Assembly: GCA_020639095.1 (NCBI GenBank)
Contig: JACKHH010000002.1
Span: 1 to 64,000, forward strand
Direction: 5' to 3'
From: Phycisphaerales bacterium
GTDB taxonomy: Bacteria; Planctomycetota; Phycisphaerae; UBA1845
Length of the DNA: 64,000 bases
Shown: piece by piece, positions 26,841 through 38,200 of the stretch
Position numbering within the stretch: position 1 is the first letter of the stretch
How the letters are laid out: every line of letters begins with the position of its first letter
Position numbers and translations under genes: made by a program
Notes under the pieces: generated by a model
Told to the model about the DNA's origin: nothing
Seen by the model: only the letters and a program-made list of their open reading frames with translations
Database searches by the model: none

Positions 26841-29800
26841 CTACGGGCCGGTGAGCACCATCTGCACGGCTGCGAAATCCTGCAAATCTACGTCACCGTC
26901 ATCGTCCCAATCGAGCGGCGCGCAGCACGCGTCGCCGTACATCGCAGGTGCGCATGGCACGCTTGCACACGGACCGGTCAGGCAATCGGTGTACGCGGTC
27001 ATGTCGCCCGCGTTCGCGAAGCCGTCGCCGTTGAAATCGCCGACGGTATCGCATTCGTCGAGCGTGCCGTTGCCGTTGCAGTCGGTGGCGCTGCCCGATT
27101 GAAGCTCGGCTTGGTCGTTGGTGCCATTGCTGTTGCAATCAACGAACGTGCAATCGACGGCAGACACCATCACGTCGTCAACCGCAGCTTCGGTGAACGA
27201 AGTGCCGTTGGTATCGTCGATCGAATAACGAATTCGCAACTGCCCAACCGTGGTGAGATGGTCGTGCAAATCCACCGACGCGTATTGCCACACGGTGTCG
27301 GAAACATCGTGGACCGCGACGGTTGTCCAACTGGCGCCATCGTTGTTCGACGCTTCCACCGTCAGCACGTCGTCGTTGCCGCTACCAAGCCCGCTCCACA
27401 ACCAGTACGCGTACGAAATCGTGACCACCGAACTCGCGGACGTGATGGCAGGCGAGGTCAGCCGCGTCGGCCCGCCATCGACGTCGTTCGCATTGGGAAG
27501 TCCACCAGCCGCACCGGTCACGTAGCAGAGCGTGCCCGTGCCCGCGGGGTTATCATCTTCCGGTTGAAGCGGTTGACCACCAAGCGAAGTACCGACGGGA
27601 TCGGCGCGTTCCCACACGCCACTGGTGCCCGGTTCACTGGTGACCGTCCAACCCAGGTCAGTTTCGAAGTTGTCGGTGAAGATGTAGTTGACCGGCTCGC
27701 AGGCGTCGGGCACACCGTCGGCATCGCAATCGGGATCGCATTCGTCGGGAATGCCGTTTTCGTTGCAATCGCTGCTTCCGCCGCCGTTCAAGTCGCAATC
27801 ATCGGCGATGCCGTTGTTGTTGCAGTCGGGCTCGCACGCGTCGAGCACGAAATCGTTGTCGCAATCGGTCGCGCTACCGGCTGCGATTTCGCAGGCGTCG
27901 AGCACGTTGTTGTCGTTGCAGTCCGGCAGTGCTTCGCACTCGTCCGGGATGTTGTTCGCGTTGCAATCGGGCAACCCCTCGCACTCATCGGGGATGTCGT
28001 TGTGGTTGCAGTCGGGCGCGCCGGCATCCAGATCGCACTCGTCCGGCGTGCCGTTGTTGTTGCAATCGGGCCACGACTCACAATCGTCGATCGTGCCATT
28101 GTTGTTGCAGTCCTCCTCGCACTCGTCGGGCACGCCGTTCGTGTTGCAATCACCGCTGATATCGCCGATGTCGCACTGATCGGGAATGCCGTTGACGTTG
28201 CAATCGGGCCACGATTCGCACGCGTCGATCGTGCCGCTGTTGTCGCAGTCTGGCTGGCACTCGTCGGGAATGCCGTTGCCGTCGCAATCCTCCGACGTGC
28301 CGCCGCTGATGTCGTCTTCATCGGGCACTTCGTTGCCATTGCAATCCGGCGGCGCGAGTTGAATGTCGCCCGTCGCAACCAACGCGAAGCCCTGCAAATT
28401 CTGGTTCACGGCAGTTGCTTTCACGCGCACCGTCCAGCTACCAGCAGCCGGTGAGTTCACGTGTACCTGCTCGACGTTGTTGCGGTCGTCCGCGGAACCT
28501 CCCGTTGTCGACACACCACTCGCGAACACGTTTCCGCGGAAGAGCGTGGCACTGGGTGATTCCACTTCCAGATCGAGGTTGTTGATGGCGGCTGATCCCG
28601 TTCCGGTCGACGCGGACGCCGGCGGATCGACCCACACCAGCGTGATCTTGAGTTTTTCTGAATTGCTGAGGACGTTCACGTTGAACTCGAGGAACTCGCC
28701 CGTGGACAGACCGTCTGCGTTACGAATGTCCGCGAGCACGCCGAGCTTGCGCGCGTCGCCGGGGAACATCAGACTCGCGTCAACCAGCGCCCGGCCCCAA
28801 CCTTCGGTGTTCGACGGGTATCCGGACACACCGGTCATGTCCACCGCGGAGTTGAGCAGCGTGGCTTTGACCAGCGCACCACTGGGCGTGAACGCATCAG
28901 CTGGTACCGGAGCACCACTGGGGTAATACCCATCGAAGTAATACTGCCGCACGAGCGCGCCGACACCGGCGATCGCGGGCGACGCCATCGACGTTCCCGT
29001 CAGTGCCGTCGTGCTGCACGCACTGGGCGTTGCGGAAATCGTGCTGCAACCCGGGGCGTAGATTTCCGGTTTGCGGCGACCATCAGCCGTCGGTCCGGTC
29101 CCGCCCGAGCAGTGGTTCGCCTGATTCGGCGTGTCCTGCGACGCACCGACCGCGAGCAGGTTCTTGGCATTTTCCGGATTGCGCAGCGAGCTGGTGTTCG
29201 TCACCGCGAGGCAAACCAGATCGTCCTCGTTGTCGTAGAGGAACACGTCGAACCCGCGTGCCAGGCTGTTGTAACTCGTGGTGCCGTCGTCGCCCCAACT
29301 GTTGGTGTGGACGCGGGCGCCTTGGCTGTGATGCAGGTCCAACCGCTGCGTGATGCCCGCTTCGGTGAACGCGGGCGTGGTGTTGTAGACCATGTGGCCG
29401 AGGTACGCCATGCCGCGGAGGTTGTCGTCGACACCGTTGTCACCGACGGCGGTGCAGGAGACGTGGGTACCGTGCACGTCGTTGCCATCGCTCGCGTTAT
29501 AGAACAGGATCTTGCCGTCATCGAGCGAGCAGTGGTCCTGATCGGCTCTTCCGTCGAGCACACCGACGATCTGGTCTTCGCCGTGAATGCCGTTGTCGTA
29601 GACCGGTGTCACGTCGAAGGTGTTGCTCTGGATGATCCAACGCGTGGTGTCGTTACGCAGCGTGATTTCGGGCGCTTCCTCGATGAACTGCACCGACGCG
29701 ACGCGCGCGTACTTGTCGAGATCGTTCGCGTCCGCGGTCATGAAGATTTCGACGTGCCGTCCCGACATATCATGGCCGAGCACGGTACCACCGAGTTCCG

Positions 29801-30320
29801 CAAGGTTGGCAATGGCGAGGGTCGCGTCGCGTCCTTCAAACAGCGTGACGACGAGCTTCACCTTGGCCTGGGCTTCGAGGTTGATTCGTTCCTCCGTCTG
29901 AAACGGCGAAAGTCTCGCGCCGATCTCGCTGGAGATTTTCCAATCGTCCTGGTACTCACCCGCCCACGACACGAAACCCAGCGCGGGCAATCGCGAAATG
30001 GTGTCGCCCGCGAGGTCGACGATGTACGCGTTGTCGGGTAGGTAGTCGGAAAGCGAAACGCCCGCAGCCTCCAGCGCCGCCCGCTTCATCGGCGTGATCG
30101 TATCGTCGAGCTGAACCACGTAGGCTTTGCCGGTATCGGCAGCCGCCCGTGGCTGCGACAGCAAGTTGGGCAACTTCGTGGTGTCGATCACCCCGCCGTC
30201 AACGTGCAGCCTCGAACTGCGCGCCGCGGGGACCGCAGGCGTTTGCCCCGCAGCCAAGACGGCTGATGTGGCCCACAGAAAACATGCACAACAAAACCAC
30301 GAAACCTTGCGGCAAATCAT
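26841..30320 (-). CDS. Secreted subtilase with repeat stalk and dockerin
   Basis: A 1159-residue extracellular serine protease (S8, Kp43-like). Residues 1-24 are a signal peptide. A propeptide-like region follows. The catalytic triad is Asp256 (VGVLDGRAD), His283 (DVHGTHVS) and Ser444 (LTGTSMASPAIAG). A P-domain-like beta-sandwich is seen near 560-650 (LKITLVWVDPPAS, AAGSWTVRVKATAV). Residues about 660-876 hold 14 copies of the DCN.NG.PDEC repeat, then a jelly-roll module (880-1057, NFETDLGWTVTSEP to DVMVSAVDC), two more repeats, and a dockerin-like EF-hand pair at the C-terminus (DFNGDGFANAGDMTAYTDCL, WDDDGDVDLQDFAAVQMVL). ATG 30320 has GGAG eight bases upstream; GTG 30329 is less likely. 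Confidence 0.92.
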   Translation of the reverse strand: MICRKVSWFCCACFLWATSAVLAAGQTPAVPAARSSRLHVDGGVIDTTKLPNLLSQPRAAADTGKAYVVQLDDTITPMKRAALEAAGVSLSDYLPDNAYIVDLAGDTISRLPALGFVSWAGEYQDDWKISSEIGARLSPFQTEERINLEAQAKVKLVVTLFEGRDATLAIANLAELGGTVLGHDMSGRHVEIFMTADANDLDKYARVASVQFIEEAPEITLRNDTTRWIIQSNTFDVTPVYDNGIHGEDQIVGVLDGRADQDHCSLDDGKILFYNASDGNDVHGTHVSCTAVGDNGVDDNLRGMAYLGHMVYNTTPAFTEAGITQRLDLHHSQGARVHTNSWGDDGTTSYNSLARGFDVFLYDNEDDLVCLAVTNTSSLRNPENAKNLLAVGASQDTPNQANHCSGGTGPTADGRRKPEIYAPGCSTISATPSACSTTALTGTSMASPAIAGVGALVRQYYFDGYYPSGAPVPADAFTPSGALVKATLLNSAVDMTGVSGYPSNTEGWGRALVDASLMFPGDARKLGVLADIRNADGLSTGEFLEFNVNVLSNSEKLKITLVWVDPPASASTGTGSAAINNLDLEVESPSATLFRGNVFASGVSTTGGSADDRNNVEQVHVNSPAAGSWTVRVKATAVNQNLQGFALVATGDIQLAPPDCNGNEVPDEDDISGGTSEDCDGNGIPDECQPDCDNSGTIDACESWPDCNVNGIPDQCDIGDISGDCNTNGVPDECEEDCNNNGTIDDCESWPDCNNNGTPDECDLDAGAPDCNHNDIPDECEGLPDCNANNIPDECEALPDCNDNNVLDACEIAAGSATDCDNDFVLDACEPDCNNNGIADDCDLNGGGSSDCNENGIPDECDPDCDADGVPDACEPVNYIFTDNFETDLGWTVTSEPGTSGVWERADPVGTSLGGQPLQPEDDNPAGTGTLCYVTGAAGGLPNANDVDGGPTRLTSPAITSASSVVTISYAYWLWSGLGSGNDDVLTVEASNNDGASWTTVAVHDVSDTVWQYASVDLHDHLTTVGQLRIRYSIDDTNGTSFTEAAVDDVMVSAVDCTFVDCNSNGTNDQAELQSGSATDCNGNGTLDECDTVGDFNGDGFANAGDMTAYTDCLTGPCASVPCAPAMYGDACCAPLDWDDDGDVDLQDFAAVQMVLTGP

Positions 30321-30575
30321 TTTCCACACTCCGGTTCACCCAGCAATCGGATGCGGTAGACGCACCCGGCACACACAGCAGACAGGAACCACTCGGCACG
30401 CAAGTGACTTGGCGAATACCCGGTGAGTTGTCCTTCCCGCCGCGGCGCGTTTGACGCAACGCACCGCCCACAAAAAGTGACGGGACGATCGACGGTACAC
30501 GCCGACCGTCCCGGTCACGAGGTGTCACATGATTCTCGCCGCGTGACGTGCGCGGCGAAAGGCATTCAATTCAGC

Positions 30576-33536
30576 CTACGGCGCCGAACCGGTGTACTCT
30601 TCCTGCAACTTGCAGAAGTCGAACAGCGTGATCGAACCGTCATCGTCCGTGTCGAAGCAGTCGAGGCATTCGAGCGGCGTCAACGGCAGCGTCGGCGTTG
30701 GTGCGGTGAACAGACCCGACATGCAGTCGACGAACATCGCGGCATCGTCGGCATCAACATCACCGTCGTCGTCGCAGTCGCCACCCTTCGGGCAGTCGGG
30801 GATCGTCACCATGACGTCGTCGATCAGCGCCTCGGTAAACGAATCCTTGTTCGGGTCGGACACCGAGAAGCGGAACTTCATCGTCGCGGTCGGCGTCACG
30901 ATGTTGTCAACCAGGATCGAGTTGTACTGCCACGCGGTGGTGTTCGTCGAATGCGTCGTGAGCTGCGTCCAGGTCGCGCCGTCGTTCGTCGAAACCTCGA
31001 CGACCAGCGTGTCCGGATTGTGCGCACCACTCGCACCCGAGAAGAACCAGTACCAATACTTCAGCGTCGCACCGCCAATGCTCAAGTCCATCGACGGCGA
31101 GGTCAGACGCGTCGGGCCACCGTCAACGTCGGACTGGCTGGTGACCGGACCCGTCGCATCGGTCACGTAGCACATCGTGCCCGGCGCGTCGGTGTGATCG
31201 TCCTCCGGCTGAACCGTGTTCGGCACCAACTGCGTCTTGATCGGATCGCCGCGTTCCCACTCACCACCGGTGAGCGACGGGTCGCTGGTCACCGTCCAAC
31301 CTTTGTCGGTTTCGAAATCGTCCTCAAAGAGGATGATGCCGACCTCACAGGTGTCGGGCGTGCCGTCGTTGTCGCAATCGGCTTGGCAATCGTCGGGAAC
31401 GCCGTTGCCGTCGCAGTCGTTGCTGCTGCCGCTGGCGATGTCGCACTCGTCGGCGATGCTGTTGCCGTTGCAATCGGCTTCGCAATCATCGGGAATGTTG
31501 TTCGCGTTGCAGTCGTTGCCTTCAAGTTCGCACTCGTCGGGCACGTCGTTCAGGTTGCAGTCCGGGCCGTTGCCGATTGGCGGAACTTCGCACTCATCGG
31601 GCAGCAGGTTGCCGTTGCAGTCCTGACTCGAACCCTGGCCGATTTCGACCGGGTCGGGGATGCCGTTCGGCTGGCAGTCACCGGGGCCCTGCGGCGGACC
31701 GATGATTTCAACCAGCGCTGACGACGGTCCGCCCGAACGGAAGTAGCCCAACTCAACCTCGGTCATGTCCGGGCCGACGTTCGCATCGAAGCGGAAGTTG
31801 TAGGTCGTGCCCCAGAGCAGCGCGTTGGCGTTGTTGTTCTGAACAGCCGTTTGCGTGTTCCAGGTGATCTGGTCGATGCCGATGGTGATGGTCCAGTCGG
31901 TACCGCTACGCGTGGTGCCGCCTTCGCCGTCACCGTCGTGGTAGTCCACGTCGTGGAATCCCGCATTGCTGATCGACGTGCCGGCTGGGAACGGAATCGT
32001 CACCGACGCCACGCCGCGATGCGAGTTCAGGTTGTGAATCGCGTACTCATAATGCCACTGGCCGCCACCGAGGTTCGTGGCTTTACCTGCCATGATGATC
32101 AAGCCTTCCGCGCCACCGGTATCCTGGGCACGCACGTCAACCTCCATGACCGAGCTGTCGTTGATCTTCCAAGCGCGGATTGCCGGCTTTTCGCGAACCG
32201 TCGAGGGCATGCCGTTCATCGATACGCTCGACTCCGTGGTGGAGACCTGACGATACGACGCGTTGTTGTCGTTGTTGTTCGCGGCGGCATCGTCCGGGGT
32301 CACGTACTGACCTTCAACGAAGTAGAGCGCACCGGGGTTCAGTGCCGGGTCAATGTCAGCCGTGCGGAACTGAAGACGCTTGTAGATCGTGTTGCCACCC
32401 TGGCCCTGGAACGCATACGGCCAGTTGAATGAACCGGTGTGCGGGTTCACCTCGAAACGCGGCCCCAGACCACCGGTACCACCCGATCCGGTCTGCGAAC
32501 CGTTCAAACCCGAGGAGTACGGGTCGGAGCAACCGATACCGAGCAGTGCGCCGGTGCCAGGGTTCTGGCAACCACAACCGCACGAGTCGTTCGCGAGTGC
32601 GAGGAAGCCATGCTTCAACCAGCTCATACCGATCTGCTCGAAGCGGTTGTTCTTCAGACGGTACATGTTCTGTCCGATCACCGGGTGATTCGTGTTGCTT
32701 GACTGCCAGAGCAACGGCGTGTCGCCGAGGTTGCATGACGTGGTACCGACGGAGATGGCGTCAAACTCGCCGACCGCGGTCCAGTTGGTGAGTTCGGGCA
32801 GCACACCGACGATGACGTCCGGGCCGGTCGTCTGGCAGCACGTTGTCACACCGCCATTACCGTCGCTGTTTCCGTTGTGCGGGGTGCAAACGCCACGTGC
32901 GAGCGCGGCATTCAAACGATCCTGGTAGATCTCCGGGACGTCGCCACCGGTCCAGACCGCTTCGGCCTGGATCGCGAGCGAACCGATCAATTCACCCGCG
33001 AGGTGCGGTGCCCCGAGACGCTGCGCCATGGCTTCGGTGATGCGCAGATCACTGCTGCGCACAAGCAGCATGTTCGTCGAACGATCGAGCGACGCGACGG
33101 CGTTGTTGGCAACGAAGCTGCCAGCGTCCGCGTTCATGCTCGAAACGACGAGCGATGCGGAATCGTCCGCGGCTTGTATGGCAAAGCCTTCAATCAGCTC
33201 GTCACCGGTCCGACCGACCAGATCGATCCCGCCGACGTGGCGGAGTTTTCCGTCGATGAAGGTCACTTTGTCGTTCTCGTCGATGGTGAACGTCATGTTG
33301 GAGTAATTGTCAACTTCGAGCGAGAGCGTCGAAGCACGATCAACCGACTGCTGCGTTGACCACTGCGTCGCGGCACTGAGCTCAAGGTCGAGATCCGCGA
33401 GGCGTGCCTCGTCAAGCATGACGGTCGTGGTGCCTCCGGTCACCACCCAATACTCACTGCCCACTGCCGGCGCAACCAGCGCCAGGCACATCATGACCAT
33501 GGATGTAATGATTCCTGTCGTGTGCTTACAGTTCAT
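30576..33536 (-). CDS. Secreted protein of unknown function with repeats and dockerin
   Basis: A 986-residue exported protein. Signal peptide at residues 1-26 (MVMMCLALVAPAVGS). Residues 27-215 are of unknown fold. Residues 215-610 form a Cys-containing region not recognised (GVCTPHNGNSDGNGG, VTTCCQTTGPDV, DSCGCGCQNPGTG, GCSDPYSSGLNGS, LGPRFEVNPHTGSFNWPYAF). Residues about 619-729 hold seven DCN.N.IPDEC repeats, 732-912 the jelly-roll module shared with the subtilase and the sugar dehydrogenase, and 915-985 a dockerin-like EF-hand pair (DCDDDGDVDADDAAMFVDCM, DTDDDGSITLFDFCKLQEEY). It lies upstream of the subtilase on the same strand; the 255-base gap leaves operon status open. AGGA lies ten bases before the ATG. 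Function is unknown. Confidence 0.85.
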   Translation of the reverse strand: MNCKHTTGIITSMVMMCLALVAPAVGSEYWVVTGGTTTVMLDEARLADLDLELSAATQWSTQQSVDRASTLSLEVDNYSNMTFTIDENDKVTFIDGKLRHVGGIDLVGRTGDELIEGFAIQAADDSASLVVSSMNADAGSFVANNAVASLDRSTNMLLVRSSDLRITEAMAQRLGAPHLAGELIGSLAIQAEAVWTGGDVPEIYQDRLNAALARGVCTPHNGNSDGNGGVTTCCQTTGPDVIVGVLPELTNWTAVGEFDAISVGTTSCNLGDTPLLWQSSNTNHPVIGQNMYRLKNNRFEQIGMSWLKHGFLALANDSCGCGCQNPGTGALLGIGCSDPYSSGLNGSQTGSGGTGGLGPRFEVNPHTGSFNWPYAFQGQGGNTIYKRLQFRTADIDPALNPGALYFVEGQYVTPDDAAANNNDNNASYRQVSTTESSVSMNGMPSTVREKPAIRAWKINDSSVMEVDVRAQDTGGAEGLIIMAGKATNLGGGQWHYEYAIHNLNSHRGVASVTIPFPAGTSISNAGFHDVDYHDGDGEGGTTRSGTDWTITIGIDQITWNTQTAVQNNNANALLWGTTYNFRFDANVGPDMTEVELGYFRSGGPSSALVEIIGPPQGPGDCQPNGIPDPVEIGQGSSQDCNGNLLPDECEVPPIGNGPDCNLNDVPDECELEGNDCNANNIPDDCEADCNGNSIADECDIASGSSNDCDGNGVPDDCQADCDNDGTPDTCEVGIILFEDDFETDKGWTVTSDPSLTGGEWERGDPIKTQLVPNTVQPEDDHTDAPGTMCYVTDATGPVTSQSDVDGGPTRLTSPSMDLSIGGATLKYWYWFFSGASGAHNPDTLVVEVSTNDGATWTQLTTHSTNTTAWQYNSILVDNIVTPTATMKFRFSVSDPNKDSFTEALIDDVMVTIPDCPKGGDCDDDGDVDADDAAMFVDCMSGLFTAPTPTLPLTPLECLDCFDTDDDGSITLFDFCKLQEEYTGSAP

Positions 33537-35236
33537 GATTCATCTTTCCTGAATGCGGGCCAGGAAAACTGGACGAAAACGTCGGATATGCGCCCGGCGG
33601 TTCTCGTCGCTGGCGATCGCCAACCCATCCACAAACGAACTTGCGAAAACCCTATCCACAACCGAGAGTGCTGGAAGCGCTACGCAAGACAGCCGACTGA
33701 CGGCTGTCGTGGAGTTGCTGACGCTCGTAGCGCTTCAACGTCATTGTCAGTGTCGGGCGCTCATACGCGGACGTGTACGCACACGACACACGGGAAGGAA
33801 ATCAGGCGGTTCCATCGGGATCAAGCACGCAGAGGCGTTTCGAATCAACTGGAACGCAACATGCGCACGAACGAATCGACAATTCGAACCCGCGTGGTTT
33901 CCTGAACCGGCTCACTGCCTTGAACTGAGAACAATCCCCTAATACCCACCCAAGCGCATCGTACGGGACCGATATTCCGAATGCAAGCATTGCGTTGTGA
34001 ACGTCACTCGATACTGCGTAACAAATACGTGTCGAGAATGTTACCAGCACGCAAGAGGCTGCATTGCGCACACGTTGAGGGGCATTGCCATGCGCTGCTT
34101 GCGCGCTGCGGTTGTCTTGCGTGCGCGCAAATCGCGGGCATGCCGGTGCAACGACCAGATGCAGGTTCTGGTCATACTCAAATCAATGAGGCAGGCTGGC
34201 GCCGGGTTTGCGTCGCGGTTTTTGCGGACTGTAACAAGCACAACGATTACACTTGCATCCACGTATCGTCGAGCAACACGCCGAATGCAATTGACGGACT
34301 GCACGACGCATATTGCGATGTCGTGTACGCCGCGACACATTGCATTGGTTGTCGCGGCTTGACGAGAGACGCTTGATTTCGCGGCAGGTATGGAGCCCAG
34401 ATGCTGCGAAACTCAACTGCGGTAGATCATGCAATTGATGCCTTGTGCGCGTCTGCAAATGTTTCCGCAAACTGCGCAGCAAGCGCCGTACAGGCCACTT
34501 GACGACAGCGCCAGGGCGGTTTCGAGTATTGATAGTGGCGTCGATGTCACGTGTATGTCTTGAAGGTATGAAAGTTGTATCAAAATGATCGTTGCATTCG
34601 CTGTTTCGACTCGGTAAGCTTGAAGCTTCAGCCCGATAATGGTAGTCGTCGAACGCGGGTGGACCCCAACGTAGTTTTGTCGTCGGGCAGGGGTCGAGGC
34701 CGGAGGGGCTTGCCGGAGCAATTCTGGAATCATCGGTCGCCGCTAAGTGTCGTTGTGGATTCAGGTTGCGGCGTACATCCCAAGGCAGAGCCTATTCGGT
34801 TGCACGCGTTGATTAGGTGGTCGCTTCGACGCTTTGCTGGGCCTCGGAGCCGGGTTTCTCCTACATCCGGAACGGTCGCTGGCGGATCGATTGTTCGCTG
34901 GTGCTGACCGGCATCAGTCCACGCTCATCGTGCATTCATGTGTACGGCAAGCGCGGGTGATGCCGCGTGCGGCATTGGTGCGCCCAAGTAGCGCGCACAC
35001 CTCTTGCTGCCGCGTTCGCGGATCAAGTCGCATACGAGGTATCGATACCTTCGGTGGTGCGTGCCACCGTTTGTCATAACGGATTCCAACGGACGTCGTG
35101 TTGGACGTGGTCAACACAATGCTTGAGTCGCTTCAGTGCGGATGCACACCGGCTGATGCGGCTGGTTCGGCGGGGAACGGATTGATTGTTCGTCGAAGGC
35201 TTGTGCGCAAGATTGACATTTCTAAGGAGACACACG
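33537..35236. other. 1.7-kb non-coding divergent region
   Basis: Between the divergently transcribed 986-aa and 2135-aa protein genes. It is visibly richer in A and T than its neighbours. The short ORFs on both strands carry no recognisable motif or ribosome-binding site. It holds the nested inverted repeat at 33674-33736, a 14-bp perfect palindrome AGGTATCGATACCT (35037-35050), a hairpin CGGTGG-TGCGTG-CCACCG (35052-35069) and a 7-bp hairpin at 34960-34975. It may contain both promoters and leader sequences. No tRNA or known RNA fold was recognised. Confidence 0.5.
33674..33736. repeat. Nested inverted repeat
   Basis: Outer arms GAAGCGCTACG (33674-33684) and CGTAGCGCTTC (33726-33736) are perfect 11-bp complements. 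They enclose a second hairpin GACAGCCG-ACTGA-CGGCTGTC (33688-33708). The element lies 138 bases upstream of the 986-aa protein start. It could be a structured leader, a regulator site or a small mobile palindrome. Confidence 0.55.
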
Positions 35237-38200
35237 ATGAGGCGCAGTAAGGTCACTGGCATTTCTGCCCGCGTGGTCGCAGCCACAACATTATGTTTGG
35301 CTGTCGCGCTGGCGTTTTCCGTACCCGACGCGTTTGCCGACGGCAAACCGCGTCAAAAGAAAGGCCCGATCGTCAAACGGCCTTTGACGGACGCGCAAGG
35401 CCATTCCCTGGCCCCGCGGAGTGCGGCAGCACTGAAGCATGAGTCATCCGCGTCCATGCGCAAGATCGTCGCGCGCGGTGGCGTGGGTACGAGCTGCTGC
35501 GAAACCGGTCATGGGCCGGGTTGTGATGATCCCGTCGTTGAATCCTGCGTGTGCGCATCCGACTCGTTCTGCTGCGACACCGACTGGGATTCGTTCTGCG
35601 TCGGCGAAGTGGACAGCTTCGCTTGCGGCACGTGCTTCGCGCCGGTCACGAACGATGACTGCGGCGACGCGACCGTGATTCCGGGCGATGGCTCGTACGC
35701 TTTCGACACCGGTGGCGCGACCAATGACGGTTCGGCGCTGCCCGTGGGTTGCGACGAAGGCTTCGGTACCGGCATGGGTGCCGACGTTTGGTTCAGCTTC
35801 ACTGCCGTCTGCGACAGCGACGTCTCGATCAGTCTTTGTAGCGCGAACTACGACGCCCGTCTGGCTGTTTACAACGGCGCGACTTGCGTCCCCAGCAGCG
35901 CCGCGTTGGAAGCCTGCGATGATGACGGCTGCGGCACCTTGGGCGGCCCGTCCGACCTGACCTTCTCCGCGACCGCCGGAACGACGTACCTCATCCGCGT
36001 TGGCGGTTTCGATGATGGTGGTGGCGCTGCCACTGGCAGCGGCAACATGGTCGTCACTGGCGCTGGTAGCGGCGTTGCGACCGACTGCAACAACAACAGC
36101 ATCGCCGACGGCTGCGAGCTGAGCGATGTCACCGACTGCGACGGCAACGACGTGCTCGACGAGTGCGAGTTGGGCTCGCTGCCGGACTGCAACAACAACA
36201 GCACGCCGGACGCCTGCGAAACCGGCAACGACTGCAACGGCAACGGTGTTCCGGACGATTGCGATATCGCCGGTGGCACCAGCAACGACCTCGATAACGG
36301 CGGTACACCCGACGAGTGCGAGGATGATTGCAACGGCAACGGCATCCCGGATGGCGTCGACGTCGTGGGTGGCACGAGCAATGACTGCCAGGACGACGGC
36401 ATTCCGGACGAGTGCCAGCTCGGTCGTTACGCCATCGGTGCGGTGCACCGTGGCGGCAACCCCGTTCAGGACCCGAGTTTTGAGGCCGGTCCGTTCGGCG
36501 GCATTTGGGACGAATCATCGACCAACTTCGGCACCCCGATTTGCGACGAAGCCGGTTGCGGTCTCGGTACCGGTACTGGCCCGCACACGGGTGCGTTCTG
36601 GACCTGGTTCGGTGGTATCGGCACGTTTGAAGAAGGTTCGGTTGCCCAGGACGTGACGATTCCGTCCGGTGGCGCGACGCTTTCGTTCTTCCTCGAGCAG
36701 ATCGTCTGTGACAGTGCAGCCGACTTCGTGGAAGTCTTGATCGATGGCAATCAGGTGTTCTTGTCCGACGGTGGCGCCGCGATTTGCGGTCAGTTGGGTT
36801 ACACCGAACAGATCGTCGACATCAGCGCGTTCGCCGACGGCGGCACGCACAACCTGGAGTTCCACTCCGAGATCTTTGCCCAGAACGGCAGCGGAACGAA
36901 CTTCTTCGTTGACGACATCACGATCACCGAAGGTGGCAGTGGTGGTCCCGGTGCGGACTGCAACGAAAACGGCATTCCGGACGAGTGTGACATCACGAGC
37001 GGTTCGTCGAGCGACTGCGACTCGAACGGCCGGCCCGACGAGTGCGAATTCAACGATTGCGACAACAACGGCATCAAGGATGAATGCGAACTCCTCGCCG
37101 ACCCGAGCCTCGACCTCGGCGGTGAAGATGACGGTTCGGCCTGCGATGTTCCGGACGGCGTCCTTGATCGTTGCCAGGATTGCAACAACAACAACGTGGT
37201 CGACTGTGCCGACCTGCTGCCGGGTACCGACAACATCAAGGACCAGTCGGTTTCCGGTCTCGGCATCGCGATCGCGGATTGCGACACCGTGACTGACCAA
37301 CCGGTCAGCCACTCGATCGTATTCTCCGAATGCGGAACGATTGATGATCTCGACGTTGCGCTCCAGGTGACGCACACCTGGGTTGGCGACCTGATCGTCA
37401 CGCTTGAGCACGAAGACACTGGCACGGCCACGACACTGATGTGGCGCGTCGGTGCAGATAACCCCGGTACCTGCGGAACGGGCGGAAGCGTTTCGCCGTT
37501 CGGAAACGGCAACGACAACCTCGACGTCATCTTCGACGATGAGGCTGCGGAGCCCATCGAAACGCAGACCGGCCCGCTCAACACCGGCGGTCGTTTCCGC
37601 CCGAGCGCAGAAGGCGACGAGGGTTCGCTCCCGACGCTGCTGTCGACGTTCGATGGCGAAGACAAGTGTGGTACCTGGACGATCACCATCTCCGACAACG
37701 GCGGTGGCGATACGGGTACCTTCACCGGTTGGGGCATGACCTTCACGAATGGTGGCGAGATCCCGCCGTTCAGCCAGGACTGCAACTCCAACGATACGCC
37801 GGACGAGTGCGACATCGCTGCCGGTACGAGCGATGACTGCAACGTCAACGGCACGCCCGATGAGTGCGAGCCGGATTGCAACGCGAACGGTTCGCCGGAC
37901 GACTGCGACGTGACCTTCGGTGGCGCCGCTGACTGTGACGGCAACCTGGTGCCCGACGAATGCGAGCCGGACTGCAACTTGAACAACGTTGCGGACGCGT
38001 GCGACATCCTTTCGGGCAACAGCGATGACTGCAACAAGGACGGTAAGCCGGACGAGTGCAGCGGTTCGCCGGGCGGTCTGAAGGTCATCGATGTCGATGC
38101 CGGCATCGCGATCCCGGACGGCACGGGCGAGTTCGTCTGCAGCACGTTCGAGGTGACCGAAGGTGGCGCGATCCAGGACGTCGATGTCGATGTGCAGGCA

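Noticed and set aside
26778..28454. 558-residue Val/Ala/Ile-rich frame opposite the subtilase repeats
   Set aside because: Looks membrane-like only because it is the complement of GAC/TGC/AAC-rich repeat codons. The same artefact appears at 30423-31721.
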